Shown piece by piece: positions 11,064 to 22,614 of a stretch of 64,000 nucleotides of DNA. A program made the translations under genes and the position numbers. The DNA lies in assembly GCA_026018925.1 (NCBI GenBank), contig JAKSZU010000011.1, forward strand, positions 11,295,485 through 11,359,484. The letters run 5' to 3'. The notes under the pieces were generated by a model. It had not been told where the DNA came from. It did no database searches and saw nothing but the letters and a program-made list of their open reading frames with translations. Numbering within the stretch: the first letter of the stretch is position 1; the number at the start of each line of letters is the position of its first letter. The stretch comes from Tupaia tana. Its lineage: Eukaryota; Chordata; Mammalia; Scandentia; Tupaiidae.

Positions 11064-11092
11064 CCTGACTTTTTAAGACATATATGGTTCTG

Positions 11093-11345
11093 GGACCAGC
11101 AGATGGCATAATTGGTTACGTCACTGGTTTTCCACTTTTGAGTGGAAAACTGCAGCTTGAGTGCCACATCTGTTGTTTTAAAACTCATGGCAGGCATGTA
11201 TGTGTGCATGCCCAAAATCCCGAGAGGAGAACGGAGAAGGGAATGCAGCATGACCATGCCCCTGAAGGGTGATTTCTCGCTTTTTGTCTCTCTGTCTCTC
11301 TGGCGAGTGCACGTACCTTTATAGCAAAAATCTCTCTTAATAATA
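11093..11345 (+). mobile_element. Family A SINE with hairpin-forming head
   Basis: It starts GGGACCAGCAGATGGCATAATTGG. The tRNA anticodon-arm region is replaced by a perfect 10-bp inverted repeat with a 4-base loop (11127-11150). The body and CCTTTATAGCAAAAATC end are normal. Approximate TSD AAGACATAT on both sides. Confidence 0.9.
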
Positions 11346-12905
11346 ATAAATAAATAAGACATATGCAGTTCTTTCGTGTGGAGTATAATTTACACATATT
11401 ATAATGCATAAATATTAGCACACCATGTGGCTAAGTGGATCCCCCATGTAACCCACATCAACATCCACCCACATGTAACCCACACCAGTATCACTAGATA
11501 CAACATTAACTTCCTCCCAGAAATTTCCCTCTGTGTCTTCCAGTTACCTTCTTCCCACTCCTCCAATGATTGTTCTAGCTTTGTCATATTAATTAGTCCT
11601 TAACTAGTTCTAGAATGTCGTATAAATGGAAACACGATATACGTACTTTTATATCTGATTTCTTTCACTGATTTTGAGACTCATCCATGCTTCTGTATAT
11701 CAAAAGTTAGTTCTTTTTGGGAACCAGCAGTTAGCGTAATGGCTATGTTGCTGGACTCCCACGTAGTCAACCACGGTTCGCGTCCCGGACCCGGTGACTT
11801 AAAACTCATGCCAGGCGCATGTGTGTGCGTGCCCAAGATCCCAAGAGGAGAATGGAGGAGAAGGGATTGCGGCGTGACCATCCTTCCTGGGGGGTGATTT
11901 CTCGCTTTCTGTCTCTATGTCTCTCTCTGTCTGGCGAGCACACATGCCCTATAGTAAAAAAAACCTCTACAAAAAAAGTTAGTTCTTTTTTATTGCTTAG
12001 TAATATTCCATTAGCTATACATTGTGAATGGATGGACATTTGGATTGTTTTTGTTTTTGTTGTCTGTGGGTTTTGTTTTGGTTTTGGTTTTGTTTTTTTC
12101 TTGCCATTATAAGTAATTCTCCTATGAATATCTTAATATTCTTAAACAAGTCTTTTTGTGGGCATACGTTTTCATTTCTCTTAGACAAATAAATATTTAG
12201 GTATAGAATTTCTTGGTAAAAAGATAAGTGTTTCATAAGAAACTACCAATTTTGCATTTCTACCAGCATTGTAGGAGAGCTCTAGTTGTTCTACTTTCTT
12301 ATAAATATGTGGTATTTTTACATTTTACAGTTTTCAGCCAGTCTAGTGATTGTGAGGTGGTATCTCATTCTGGTTTCAGTTTTCATTTCCCATTTCCCTG
12401 TTAAATATTGATGCAAGAACTTTTTCATGGGTTTTGTGTTCATTTGTTATCTTATAATGGGTCTCTTTAAATATTTTGTTCACTTTCTAATTAGGCTGTT
12501 TATCTTTTATTAATCAGACATAGTATCGACAAATATTTATTTTGTAAATATATTCTTCTAGTCCATATGTTACCGTCATGGTGTCTTTTAATGAACAGAT
12601 GTTTTAAAGTTTGATAAAATCTAACTTACTGATTTTTTTCTCGGTCCTTTTTAAAGAAATCTTTGCCTGCCTTCAGGTTACCAATCTATTCTCCTATGTT
12701 TTCCCCAACAGTTTTATTGTTTCAGCTTTTATATTTAGGTTAGGCCCATGATTCATCTGAAATTAATTTTTGTTGATGGAATCAAGTAGGATCAAGTTTC
12801 ATTTTTTTTTTCCATGTGACTATTCTGTTGTGTCAGTACCCTTTGTTGAAATGACTTTCCTTTACTCATTGAATTGCTTTGGAGCATTTTTGAAAATCAA
12901 TTATT
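11346..12905 (-). mobile_element. Old L1 3' region (minus), split by a SINE
   Basis: The plus strand shows words typical of the complement of an L1M 3' region. Among them are TAGTAATATTCCATTAGC, GGATGGACATTTGG, CAAGTCTTTTTGTGGGCAT, GAGGTGGTATCTCATTC and TTTTCATTTCCCATTTCCCTG. No ORF2 frame survives. A family A SINE interrupts it at 11719-11973. Confidence 0.85.
11719..11973 (+). mobile_element. Young family A SINE inside L1
   Basis: Full length with A box TAGCGTAATGG and B box GGTTCGCGTCC. Perfect 17-bp TSD AAAAGTTAGTTCTTTTT at 11702-11718 and 11974-11990. Confidence 0.97.
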
Positions 12906-13274
12906 TTCCATGTTTTTTCCATTCCTTCCCCTTCTATCACATATCCTCTTAAGTGGTGAATAAACTTTTCCTTCCAACCAGGAAATGAGGCCCAATTTAC
13001 ATAGCCAAATATCATCCCTACAGGGTCTGGAGATCACAAATAGTTCTCCAGATCCATTCACATCAACGTCAATGTGAAAAGAGCTGAGCATCCTTTTCCC
13101 ACAGACCCATGGCTGGAGGGAATCCTATTGCTTGCTCCTGATGGGGCCAGCATCTCTTGAGAGTCTAATCCATCTGAGGTCAAAAGAGGCTAGAACTCCT
13201 TACCGAGAGACCTGAGAGATTCTCCAACTACCAGATTTCTGGGAGACATTCCTTAAGAAATCAATTCTTCTAGG

Positions 13275-13540
13275 GCCAGCAGATGACAAAATGGTTATGT
13301 CACTGGACTCCCACATGGTTGATCGTGGTTCAAGTCTTGGACCTGGTGGCTTGAAAACTCACACCATGTGCTTGTGTATGTGTGCCCAAAATCTTGAGAG
13401 GAGAATGGAGGAGAGGGGATTGTGGCATGGCCATCCCCCCTGGGAGGGTGATTTCATGCTTTCGGTCTCTCCATCTCTCTGTCTCTCTGGCAAGTGCATA
13501 TGCCCTATAGCTAAATTCTGTCTTAAAAAAGAAAAAAGAG
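13275..13540 (+). mobile_element. Family A SINE
   Basis: It starts GGGCCAGCAGATGACAAAATGG. B box GGTTCAAGTCTTGG, body AATCTTGAGAGGAGAATGG and CCCTATAGCTAAATTC end. TSD AGAAATCAA(T/C)TCT on both sides. Confidence 0.94.
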
Positions 13541-14504
13541 AAAGAGAAATCAACTCTCCCAATCTTTCCTCAAAGTTTTGACATCCTTCGACAATACACC
13601 AAATACAAGCACCTCTCAGCTCACACACGTTTCAGACTTCATCATTCTGGATGGTCTCCTGCCAGAATCAGACAAAATTCAGGAATGCTACTTTTCTCTG
13701 GCCTACAGCTCTCTTTGAGACTGAAACTTTAGAGCACCAACAGAGACTAACAAAAAGCATGTGACTTCCCCTTTATTTCTTGTGAAATGTGGGGGGTCCT
13801 GCCCTCTGCCTGGAGGTGAAAAATTCACTTGTCCAACACAGTCAGAGTCTCAGGCTGCTACCTGCAGCCACACCTCTGCACTCCCACACCTGGGAGGAGG
13901 GCTTAGGATGACCCACATTGTTGACTTCCACAAAGAAGGAACTACAAGTTGATACAAACACCAGTGGCAACCCTCTTACCTAATAGAGACTAAAAAGCAA
14001 CTGGTTTCTGGACACAGGCGACTTTAGTAACACAAGTTCTTCGTGCATGTTGCAGAAATGGCTGGTCTTCTAAAGAATTAGCCCACAGATTCTGTGGAAT
14101 CTTCTTTAAGGACTAGGGTCCATCTATTGACTGTATCTGTTTCCATAGCACGGAATCATTTCACAGTGATGTCAGAGGCTCTTGGAATTTTCCCAAGATG
14201 CTCCTGTACCTACTGCTTCCTCCTTCTGGTTCCTTTCCTCTATTTCCTATGAATCCCAGGGTCCTTCACAAGCAAATGTCCCCACTTCCTCAATCTCTGC
14301 ATGATCATGTATTCTTTCCTTTGATTTGAATTACATTTGAAACTCTACTAATAACACAGCTCTCGGCTGAGTGTGCATTCCCCCAGAGCCTCCCCAGGAA
14401 GATGCCACTTCTCCTTTATTCCACAAACTTTGAGCAGCACCCTGGGACTCCCTAATGGTCCTCCAAGCCCTGCTCTCCTACTCACATAAAAGTCTTTGCT
14501 CCTG
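13541..14504. other. Unannotated stretch
   Basis: Unique-looking mixed sequence. No gene or confident repeat. Confidence 0.5.
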
Positions 14505-14986
14505 GGCCAGCCCTGTATAGTGTGGTGGTTATGCCTGGTGCATGAGAAGCTGGATTTCACATGGCTACACCATTCAAATCTCAGCCCCACCATCTTAAAA
14601 AACATGCCAGGGGGGCCAGCAGTTAGCATAACAGCTATGCTGCTGAACTCCCATGTAGTCTACCACGGTTTGAGTCCCAGACTGGGTGGCTTAAACTCAC
14701 GCCAGGTGCGTGTGCATGCATGCCCAAGATCCCGAGAAGAGAATGAAGGAGAAAGGATTGCGGAATGGCCATCCCCTGGGGGTTGATTTTTCCCTTTCTG
14801 TCTCTCTATCTCTCTCTGTCTTTCTAGCGAGCACACGTGCCCTATAGCAAGAAACTCTAAAAAAAATAATAATAGAAAAAATTTAAAAAAAACATGACAG
14901 GTACATGTGCACATGTGCCCAAATCATGACAGGATGGAGAAGTGGAGGAAAATAGATTGTGGCATGACCACACCCCACTGGAAGCT

Positions 14987-15025
<39 letters not shown>

Positions 15026-15075
15026 TAGAAGTACACACCCACTGGCAATAAAGAATAAAACTGTTTTAATTTAAA
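14505..15075 (+). mobile_element. Older tRNA-derived SINE split by a family A copy
   Basis: The head (GGGCCAGCCCTGTATAGTGTGGTGG ... ATTCAAATCTCAGCCC) is at 14505-14610. The body and (CT)n tail continue at 14893-15075 after the inserted element. The CT run at 14989-15020 is a pure microsatellite. Confidence 0.82.
14611..14884 (+). mobile_element. Nested family A SINE
   Basis: Full-length family A element inserted into the older SINE. TSD AAAAAACATG(C/A)CAG flanks it at about 14597-14610 and 14887-14900. Confidence 0.94.
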
Positions 15076-15129
15076 ATACAAAACAAAAAACAACTTCATT
15101 CCTTTTAGAATCTTGGCAGGTCCTATGTT

Positions 15130-15235
15130 TAATATAGATGCCTCATGCAATATTTGGAATATGCTTATACTTTGAAAAAGTATTTATTCTTAATCTCAAA
15201 CTCAAATTTAATGAGGTGTCCTTCATCCAACAACC
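15130..15235. repeat. Fragment related to the palindromic repeat
   Basis: TTTGGAATATGCTTATAC, AAAGTATTTATTCTTAAT and AAACTCAAATTTAATGAGG match half of the palindromic element at 8.1 kb. Confidence 0.4.
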
Positions 15236-15596
15236 CCAGCCCTATTCCACCTACTTCTGTAAACTAGGACAATCCAGCTCAATTCTAACTTGTTTAAGAA
15301 TTTTGTGTTAGGCTCACAGTCTTCCTTCTAGCCAAACCTTGCCATATCCACATCGCCAGTCAATAAGTCTCCAAGGTGTGCACTTCTTTACATTTCCATT
15401 GCTACAAGCATCAGGCCACCTTTGCCTCCTCTGGAACAACAGCCTCCGTACTTTTTCAGTCTTGGCTCTGTCCATCCACGCTCCGTCCTGCAGCTGGAGT
15501 GATTTACCAATGGAAATGAGATGACATTCCTCCTCTCCTTACACCTTCATTGCTTTGCCATTGCCTGCTCTTTACTACGGCCCTTCATACCCTGTA

Positions 15597-15920
15597 TCAG
15601 TTGGCGAGCTTTTTCTGTAAAGGACCTAATAGCATAGATTTGAAGCTTGCGGGGGTCTCTGTCCAAAGTACTAACATCATAGTGCAAGAACGGCTATAGG
15701 CAATACATAAAAGAGTATGTTTAGTTGTAACTCCTAAAAACCTTTATTTAGAACACAAAAAATTAATTTTATATCATTTTAATGCCTCACGTAATATTGT
15801 GTTTTTTCTGTTTTTTTTTTTTTTTTTTTTTTTCAGCCACTTAAAGTGGTTTTTTAAAAAGCCACTCATAGCTTGCAGTCTGTATTTTAAAAAGTGGCAG
15901 ACCCTGGTCTGTATGACCTA
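15597..15920 (-). mobile_element. hAT/Charlie-type nonautonomous DNA transposon
   Basis: Words in order: TTTTTCTGTAAAGGACCTAATAG, GTGCAAGAACGGCTATAGGCAATAC, ACCTTTATTTAGAACAC, then AGTGGCAGACCCTGGTCTG. They match the mammal-wide family that ends in a TTTGCCGACCCCTG-like terminus. A poly(T) run sits inside at 15813-15833. Confidence 0.65.
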
Positions 15921-16174
15921 ACTCCTGCCTCTGCTACCTGCCTCAATGTTCAATATTCCCCTCATTCAACACTCAGCAAGCACTGTTGTCTACAGCGAAA
16001 TCAAATTCTTTAGTGTCCCTGACAAATTACTCTCTACTCTTCTGTCTAGCAGTCTCTCCCCTCAGCAACTTAATCCAGCTCCTACTAATCCCTCAGCTTT
16101 CTTTGCAGAGATCAGTTCTTACAGGAGGTTTTCCAAGAGTTCCCAAGACTGGGTCTACAGCTTGATCTGTGCTT

Positions 16175-16230
16175 CCATAGCGCAATCCCTTCTCCTCCAT
16201 TCTCCTCTCAGGACTTTGGGCACACATGTG
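16175..16230 (-). mobile_element. Family A SINE fragment
   Basis: GCGCAATCCCTTCTCCTCC, ATTCTCCTCTCAGGAC and TTTGGGCACACATG are the complement of the family A body. Neither head nor tail is present. Confidence 0.7.
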
Positions 16231-16255
16231 GCTAACCTGACTGTAGTAACCATCA

Positions 16256-16780
16256 CATTACAGCCTTCCCTCAGTATCCATGAGGGATTGGTTCTAGGAC
16301 TCCTGTGGATACCAAAATTCACGGGTGCTTAAGTCCTTTATAGATCACAGCTCAGTATTTGCATATAATCTAAACCTGTATACTTTAAATCATCTGTAGA
16401 TTACTTATAATCTCCTGTACAACAAAAATATTATGTAAATAGCTGTTACACTGTATAATTTTTTATTTGTATCATTTTAATTTTTAGATTGTTTAATTTT
16501 TAGATTGTTATTTATTTTGATATTTTTTAAAATAATTATTTCATTCTATTTATTCATTCATTTATGTTAATTTGACCAGAGAGAGACACACAGAGAGAGA
16601 GAGAGAGAGAGAAAGCAAGCTGCCAGGTCTGAAACTCGACCCATGGTCGGCCATGTGGGAGTGTCCAGTGCCTTAACCACCACATCACCTGCTGTTCCCT
16701 ATTTTGATATTTTTAATCCGGGCTTATTTAAATCCATGGACCGAGAATACACAGACATAAAAGGTCAACTACATATGGGA
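16256..16780 (+). mobile_element. MER2/Tigger-type DNA transposon, split by a SINE
   Basis: It opens CCTTCCCTCAGTATCCATGA and continues TATTTGCATATAATCTAAAC and CTTTAAATCATCTGTAG. It resumes after a SINE with AAATCCATGGACCGAGAATAC. This is the word order of the MER2 group. Confidence 0.75.
16532..16697 (-). mobile_element. Family B SINE (minus) inside MER2
   Basis: Minus-strand head, B box and GA repeat, with tail AATTTGACCAGAGAGAG on the plus strand. TSD ATTTTGATATTTTT on both sides (about 16518 and 16684). Confidence 0.9.
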
Positions 16781-17088
16781 AATGTTTGTTTTCTTGTCAG
16801 TCTTTCCCACTTGCCTGTAAGCTTGAGATCTGACATCACATCCTGTTCATTTTGGCATATCTAAAGCCTAGCTTTGCATTTGCACATAAAAGGACTGGAA
16901 TAAGTAGTTTTAGCTAAATGAGTTAATTAAAATTGTAGCACGATAGAAGAGGAATCAACCAAAAGTGGCAGTAGAAACTAACTTTGTCTTTCAGATGAAT
17001 TCCCCTTCTCTTCCTCTTAGTTCTGAGGGTGTATGCAGTTGATTTGACCTTATAGGTCAAGGACTGCCCAGTTAAAGCCATGTGGGTT

Positions 17089-17346
17089 TCAGACCAGCAG
17101 TTGGTGTAATGGCTATGCTGACTACCCTGTAGTCGACCGCGGTTCGAGTCCTGGACCGGGTGGCTTGAACTCACGCAGGGCACATGCGCATGCATGCCCA
17201 AGATCCCGAGAGGAGAATGGAGGAGAAGGGATTGCGGTGTGGCCATACCCCTGGGGGATGATTTCTCGCTTTCTGTCTCTTTCTCTCTGTCTTTCTGGTG
17301 AGTGCATGCACCCTATAGCAAAAACCTCCCCCCCCAAAAAAAATAA
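17089..17346 (+). mobile_element. Young family A SINE
   Basis: B box GGTTCGAGTCC is intact. The head carries a small deletion at the anticodon arm (GCTATGCTGACTACCCTG). TSD AAAGCCATGTG(G/A)GTT at 17074-17088 and 17347-17361. Confidence 0.95.
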
Positions 17347-17584
17347 AAAGCCATGTGAGTTGGAGTGTGGAAGGCCACAGGTCTCTAGGGCTGGACCTGT
17401 CTGTAAGAAAGGGAGAAGGGAAAGAGATTGCAGTTCACACTAAGGTTTAGACTTGCTCAAGCTTTCCTGGATATCCCAAATGCCTTAGTACAATTGATTT
17501 GTTCTAATCAGAATCAAAATAAAGCAACATATCATATTTAGTTATAATTTTGAAGTCTCTTTGTTCAGTATTTTTTTAAAAAAA

Positions 17585-17760
17585 AATAGAATTATTTTAT
17601 TTAGCTTTATTTATTTATTTTAATTTGACTAGAGAGGGACAGAAAGAGGGGAGAGAGAGAGAGAGAGAGAGAGAAAGCAAGCCTCCAGGTTCAGGATTTG
17701 AACCATGGTTGGCCATGTGGGAGTCCAGTGGCCTTAACCACCACGCCACCTGCCAGCCCC
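17585..17760 (-). mobile_element. Family B SINE (minus)
   Basis: The complement shows an AGGTGGCGTGGTGGTTAAG-like head, and a GA repeat follows AATTTGACTAGAGAGGG. It abuts a family A copy on its right. Confidence 0.88.
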
Positions 17761-17764
17761 AGCA

Positions 17765-18026
17765 TTTTTTTTTTGAAAGAGAAATTTTTTGCTATAGGGT
17801 GTGTGCACTCCCTGCCTGGAGAGACAGAGAGACAGAAAGCAAGAATTCACCCCCAAGGAGGGATGGCCATGTTGCAATCCTTTCTCCTCCAGTCTCCTCT
17901 CAAGATTTTGAGCACACATGCAAATGTGCCTGGCATGAGTTTCAAGTCACTGGGTCCAGGATTTGAACCATAGTCAAACCATGTGGGAGTCCAGTGCCTT
18001 AACCACTACACTACCTGCTAGTCCCT
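17765..18026 (-). mobile_element. Family A SINE (minus)
   Basis: Poly(T), then TTTTGCTATAGGGTGTGTGC, the GACAGAGAGAC tract, the CCTTTCTCCTCC body and the minus-strand head ending CTACCTGCTAGTCCC. Confidence 0.93.
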
Positions 18027-18690
18027 GTTTACCATTCTGTGGACACCGACTGTAAATGGAGAAAAGTGATCGCATCACAGGTGTGCAGTTTCACTAGCAC
18101 ACACTTGTGTAACCAGCTCTCAGGGTAAGAACAAGAGCATTCCCAGCACCCCAGAAGTCCTCATCACGTTCCCCTCCTAATGACTACCTCTACTGAAGAC
18201 AGCCACGATCTTAATTTCTCATAGCCAGGTGATTGTACATGCTTTTGAACTTTACGGACATGGAATCTCAGCGCACATACCCTGTGTGTCTGGCTTCTCT
18301 ACGTCAGTGTCCCATTTGTGAGATTCCTGTGCGGAGTTTCCGTCTCGTTGCTATTCAGTCTGACTAATGCTCCTTCATGGTGTCAGCCTGCAGCCTGCCC
18401 ATTCTTCCCTGGTCATGTAATAAAAAAGTATCCATTAAATCAGCCTGTGGACACTCCAATCTTGGCTTTTAGGGGAGAAGAACCCATCCGACCTTCCCAT
18501 ACTGCTGCCCTGAGAGTTAGCAGGGACCTTCAAACCTACAGTTAAAAATGCCTGCCCCTCCCAGCTTTCCACAGCATCTTCCACAGCTTCAACATCTCAG
18601 GTCCTCAGTCTTGTCCACCCCTGGAATGTTAGGGACCTAAAAGGAAGCTGAGTATGTTTATTTGTTTTGTTTTGTTTTGTTTTTGCTTGC
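18027..18690. other. Unannotated stretch
   Basis: Unique-looking sequence with (TTTTG)n at 18660-18685. No gene is recognised. Confidence 0.5.
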
Positions 18691-18770
18691 TTTTAAATCC
18701 ACAGATGCTCAAGTACCTTACATAAAATAGTGTAGTGTTCGCATATAACCTACATACATCTCATCTTTCT
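18691..18770 (+). mobile_element. MER2/Tigger fragment
   Basis: AAATCCACAGATGCTCAAGT and CGCATATAACCTACATACAT match the left third of MER2. A family A SINE truncates it on the right. Confidence 0.65.
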
Positions 18771-18794
18771 TTTCTCTTTTCTTCCTTTCTTTCT

Positions 18795-19042
18795 ATTTTT
18801 TTTAGAGATATTTTTGCTACAGGTCATGTGCATTCGTTGGAGAGACAGAGAGACCTAAAGAGAGAAATCACTCCTGAGGGGGGATGGCCTCACCACAATC
18901 CCTTCTCCTCCGTTCTCCTCTCGGGATCTTGGGCACACACGCACATGTGACCAGCGTGAGGTTTAAGCCACTGGGTCCAGGACTCAAATTGCAGTCGACA
19001 TGTAGGAGTCCAGCGACATAACCACTACACCATCTGCTGTTT
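18795..19042 (-). mobile_element. Family A SINE (minus)
   Basis: TTTTTGCTACAGGTCATGTG, TCTCTTTAGG-complement tract, TCTTGGGCACACACGCAC and the minus-strand head ACATAACCACTACACCATC. Confidence 0.92.
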
Positions 19043-19247
19043 CCACGTCTCATCTGTCATGAGAAAGATAGGCAGACAGAGACAGGCCTCCACAACAGGG
19101 TCTTCATGCCATGTTCTATCCCCCAGCCCCAGCCAGCCTCGATGACAGGCACGTGTGTGATGGCCCAGCTTGCCCAGGGAGGTCTCAGGGCCCGAACCCA
19201 GGACTTTCCCATGTGGATCCAGTTGCATCACTGTTGCCCCTGCGTGG
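19043..19247 (-). mobile_element. Family C SINE (minus)
   Basis: On the minus strand: a head with CAGTGATGCAACTGGATCC and the B-box-like GGGTTCGGGCCC, then a body ending in a GACAGAG-type tract at 19075. It resembles the element at 5.5-6.1 kb. Confidence 0.7.
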
Positions 19248-19252
19248 CTTTT

Positions 19253-19855
19253 GTATTCATTGCTTAGGACTGTTGTTAGATTACTATAAACGTAGGGACT
19301 TAAAACAACAGACAGTTATTTCCTCACGTTCCTAGGGGCCAGAACTCCAAAACGAGGCATCAGCAGGTTCCTTCCCGCAGCTTTTAGGGAGAATTGGTCC
19401 CAGGCCTCCCTCTTAACTCCTGGCCTCTGTGGCAACGTTCCTTCCTTGACTTGCAGGGGACTGTTGTTAGATTACTATAAACGTAGGGACTTAAAACAAC
19501 AGACAGTTATTTCCTCACGTTCCTAGGGGCCAGAACTCCAAAACGAGGCATCAGCAGGTTCCTTCCCGCAGCTTTTAGGGAGAATTGGTCCCATGCCTCC
19601 CTCTTAACTCCTGGCCTCTGTGGCAACGTTCCTTCCTTGACTTGCAGGAGCATCACTTTCATCTCTGCATTTCCCTTTCCTTTCTTTTATGTGGACACCA
19701 GTCACTGGATCTAGGACCCACCCTAATCTAGGACATTATCATCTCAAGATCCTTATCTCAATTACATTTGAAATGACCCTTATTCCAAATAAGGTCACAG
19801 TCTGAGGTTCTGGGTAGACATATCTTTGGGAGCCACGATTCGACTCTTTACAGTG
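19253..19855 (-). mobile_element. MLT1-like MaLR LTR (minus) with internal duplication
   Basis: The complement has the MLT1 order: AGAGTCGAATCGTGGCTCCC, ATTTGGAATAAGGGTCATTT, TAGGGTGGGTCC and GTCCACATAAAAG, then a CTGTTGTTTTAAGTCCC-like end. The 3' half carries an extra 191-bp copy of itself. Confidence 0.8.
19267..19648. repeat. 191-bp tandem duplication
   Basis: 19267-19457 is repeated head-to-tail at 19458-19648. I see one difference (CCCAGGCC against CCCATGCC). The host LTR is ancient, so near identity means the duplication is recent or an assembly artefact. Confidence 0.95.
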
Positions 19856-20102
19856 CAGGAGTGTACAAGGGATCCCCTGAGTGACACTAGCCAAACCCTT
19901 GGTAATTTAATAAAAATGGGAAAGGGTGATTCTTCTCAATGGACCAGCCCTCCAAGTGCCACCTGTTCACCTACAGAGCTGCAGCATTGGGCTGTGAGCC
20001 GGGGCTGGGAGGGTGGAGACAGGAAACCCAGCCTCCGCCGGGAAGCATTTTGCCAGCTAAGAGAGGAAGAAAGGCTGGCTTAGTGAAGCGACTCTCACCA
20101 GG

Positions 20103-20323
20103 TCAATTTTGCCTTCTCAGGAGACGTTGGACAATGTCTGGAGACATTTTTTATTGTCCTGAAAGGATAGCGAAAGGTGAATGTATTACCACCACCTAGT
20201 GGGTAGAGGCCAGGGATATTACTAGATATAATACAATAGAAATGTCCTACAACCCTACTGTCCCCCTCAGCAATGAATTATCCACTCTAAAGTGCCAAGA
20301 GTAGCACTGTTGGGAAACCCTAG
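20103..20323 (+). mobile_element. MER20 hAT element
   Basis: Contains TTGGACAATGTCTGGAGACA, CACCTAGTGGGTAGAGGCCA and TAGCACTGTTGGGAAACCCT, in MER20 order and spacing. Confidence 0.88.
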
Positions 20324-20459
20324 TTTAGAGGAGGGAAAAATAGAATCTTACTGGAATGTCAATAAAATATTATAAAAACCATGCAGCCCTGAACTGGTGA
20401 CTTTCTGGAAACCTAAATGCTCAGATTTCAAGCTGATTTATAGCTAATAGAGCTTTCTA

Positions 20460-20780
20460 AAATAGCTTTAGAAATCACCTAACCCAACTCCTTCATTTTG
20501 TAGATGAGTAAACAGGGACCCAGAAAGAAAATTATTACAATAGCAATGGGAGTCATTTGTTACACACCTATAATGTCTTTAACAGTGTAGTCATTTTTTT
20601 TTGGGGGGGGGGGTTGTTTGTTTGTTTGTTTTTGCTATTTGACAGTTATGATGGCCCTCTGAGGTAGATAATCATTATATCTGTTTTATACATGAGACTC
20701 ATAAAGCTGTAGGGCTTACATCACCTGTCCAAGGTTCCACAGCTTGTAAGTGGCAAACTGATGCCAGGGACCTGGATCTT
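20460..20780 (-). repeat. MIR/L2-type fragments (minus)
   Basis: CATTTTGTAGATGAGTAAAC near 20500 and TGTTTTATACATGAGACTC with AAGGTTCCACAGCTTGTAAG near 20690-20750 are MIR words. A T/G homopolymer run (about 9 T then 11 G) sits at 20595-20616. Confidence 0.6.
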
Positions 20781-21519
20781 CCCATCACGCAAGGAGGTTT
20801 AATAACCTGCTGAGATGGTGAAAGAAGGGACCCAGTTCTTCCCCAGTGTTCCTTCCGTAGTGCTACCCTGCCTGCCCCTTTCCTTGCCTCCTGCCAGGTC
20901 CCAATTAAACAGAAGGAGAAGAGATGAAAGAAGACAGCTGAGGGAAGAGAAGGCATAGTCCTCACTCCTGCTCCTGAGAAAAGGACCACTGCTTCAGTCA
21001 CTACCTGTAAATGCATCCTTCCCCCCCATTCTCTCTCCCAAGGAGCGCATGCCTCCTTCCAAGGAAGCCAACTAAACTAATGGCTCCCATTCCTTGAGAT
21101 GTTTATGATTTTTCTGAACTGTTTCAATATAGATTAGATGGATGATGCATACAGATAGCTATATGGAGTGGCCAACTTCTTCCTTGGAAAGTATCGCTAC
21201 TAACAAAACCAACAATCCTCTTCATGGTCATTTCATAAAATTAAACTTTTCCAACACCAAAAAAAAAAAAAAAAAGAAGGAAAGACTTCAGTCTAAGATT
21301 CATCTTAGAATAAAAGAGTCTATTAACTTGAACAACTGTAACATTATGAAAAATGTAGACCAGTATTCTCATTTCTCACATTTGCTGTGGGTTGGTGTTA
21401 GAAGACTATGAATCTAAGCCATTGCATATTCAGTGAGAGGTGACTATATGCAACAGGAAGTCTCACAGTGGAAAACTCAGGATTCTTGTAGTTGGAGGAC
21501 TTTCAGGGCCCATCCAGGT

Positions 21520-21660
21520 GAGCTGTGAGATAGTGCTAGGAGCTTTGACTCCAAAGACCTTAGCCTGAATCTCAACACGACGGTGAGGTGATGTAAGTTC
21601 CTAAATCTCACTAGTCCTCCATCTCTGCCCTTGCAAAATGGAGCTAAACGAACAACCCCC
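21520..21660 (+). repeat. MIR fragment
   Basis: CTTAGCCTGAATCTCAACAC, AAGTTCCTAAATCTCACTAG and TTGCAAAATGGAGCTAAACG in MIR order. Confidence 0.5.
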
Positions 21661-22600
21661 TTGCTGCGCCAGTAAGTATATGCTACTGCTTCCACAAGGT
21701 CCCGTTGGTCTCACCTCCCTCTCTCAGTACCCAGGAATCCATTATCCCCGGCAGTAATAGTTCCAGCTCCGGTTGGACATTTTGTGCCCATGATGCTCTC
21801 TCACGCCCTGATCACAGCTCATAGGAACAAGCTCTTCCCTGGCAGCCCTTGCTCTCCCTCTCTCCTCTGGCATAACTGAGAATGACTGCATTCCAACCTC
21901 TCTACCACGACTTCTCCAGCATGGGGAATATAGCAGTCACATCTGCCCTGGGTCTTCACTGCAAACAATGACAAAAAAAACTTGCTGACGATGACAAAAC
22001 ACATCCATATGGAAACCAGGTTGCATGCAACAACCACCACTAGGTTTCAAAGTGCACGTTGTGATCCCTCCCCATGCCCGGCCCACAGGGGAAAGATTAG
22101 TTTTTAAATTACTACTTAGCGTAGGCAAATCCGCCACAGGACCTGAGGGAAAGCAAACACCTGTATGCCTATGGTTACAAAAGCACATCCTAAGAACTTT
22201 TCAAAACCTTTGAAAACACAAATCCAAATACCCGCTTTGCACATGAGTGTATGAATGTGTATATTGAATTCTGAAAGTGCTAGTAATGCTGCAATTTCTA
22301 TTTCCCCCCATCAAAGCACAGGGTCTAGAACTGCTTATTCTGGAAAGTGGAAGCACCGTACTGTGAAGAGGGTGGGAACACTAGCCCGTGATTAGGACTC
22401 TCAATTTTAGAGGTGGGTTAGGAGAGGTTGAAGGCATTAAGTCCACATCACATCAACATTGCAGGGAGCTCAGTTGAAGGAGAGCATGTTCAATAAAGGA
22501 CCCTTTTCATATAAAGTGTCTTGGTCAAGAGGAAGGGGCAGGGGCCCTTCCCTAGGAAGACAAGTGTTGCTGAGAGCTATGCTCCACAGGCTGGGGCCGC
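21661..22600. other. Unannotated stretch
   Basis: Unique-looking. No coding frame or confident repeat is recognised. Confidence 0.5.
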
Positions 22601-22614
22601 ATGGGAGGCCCAGG

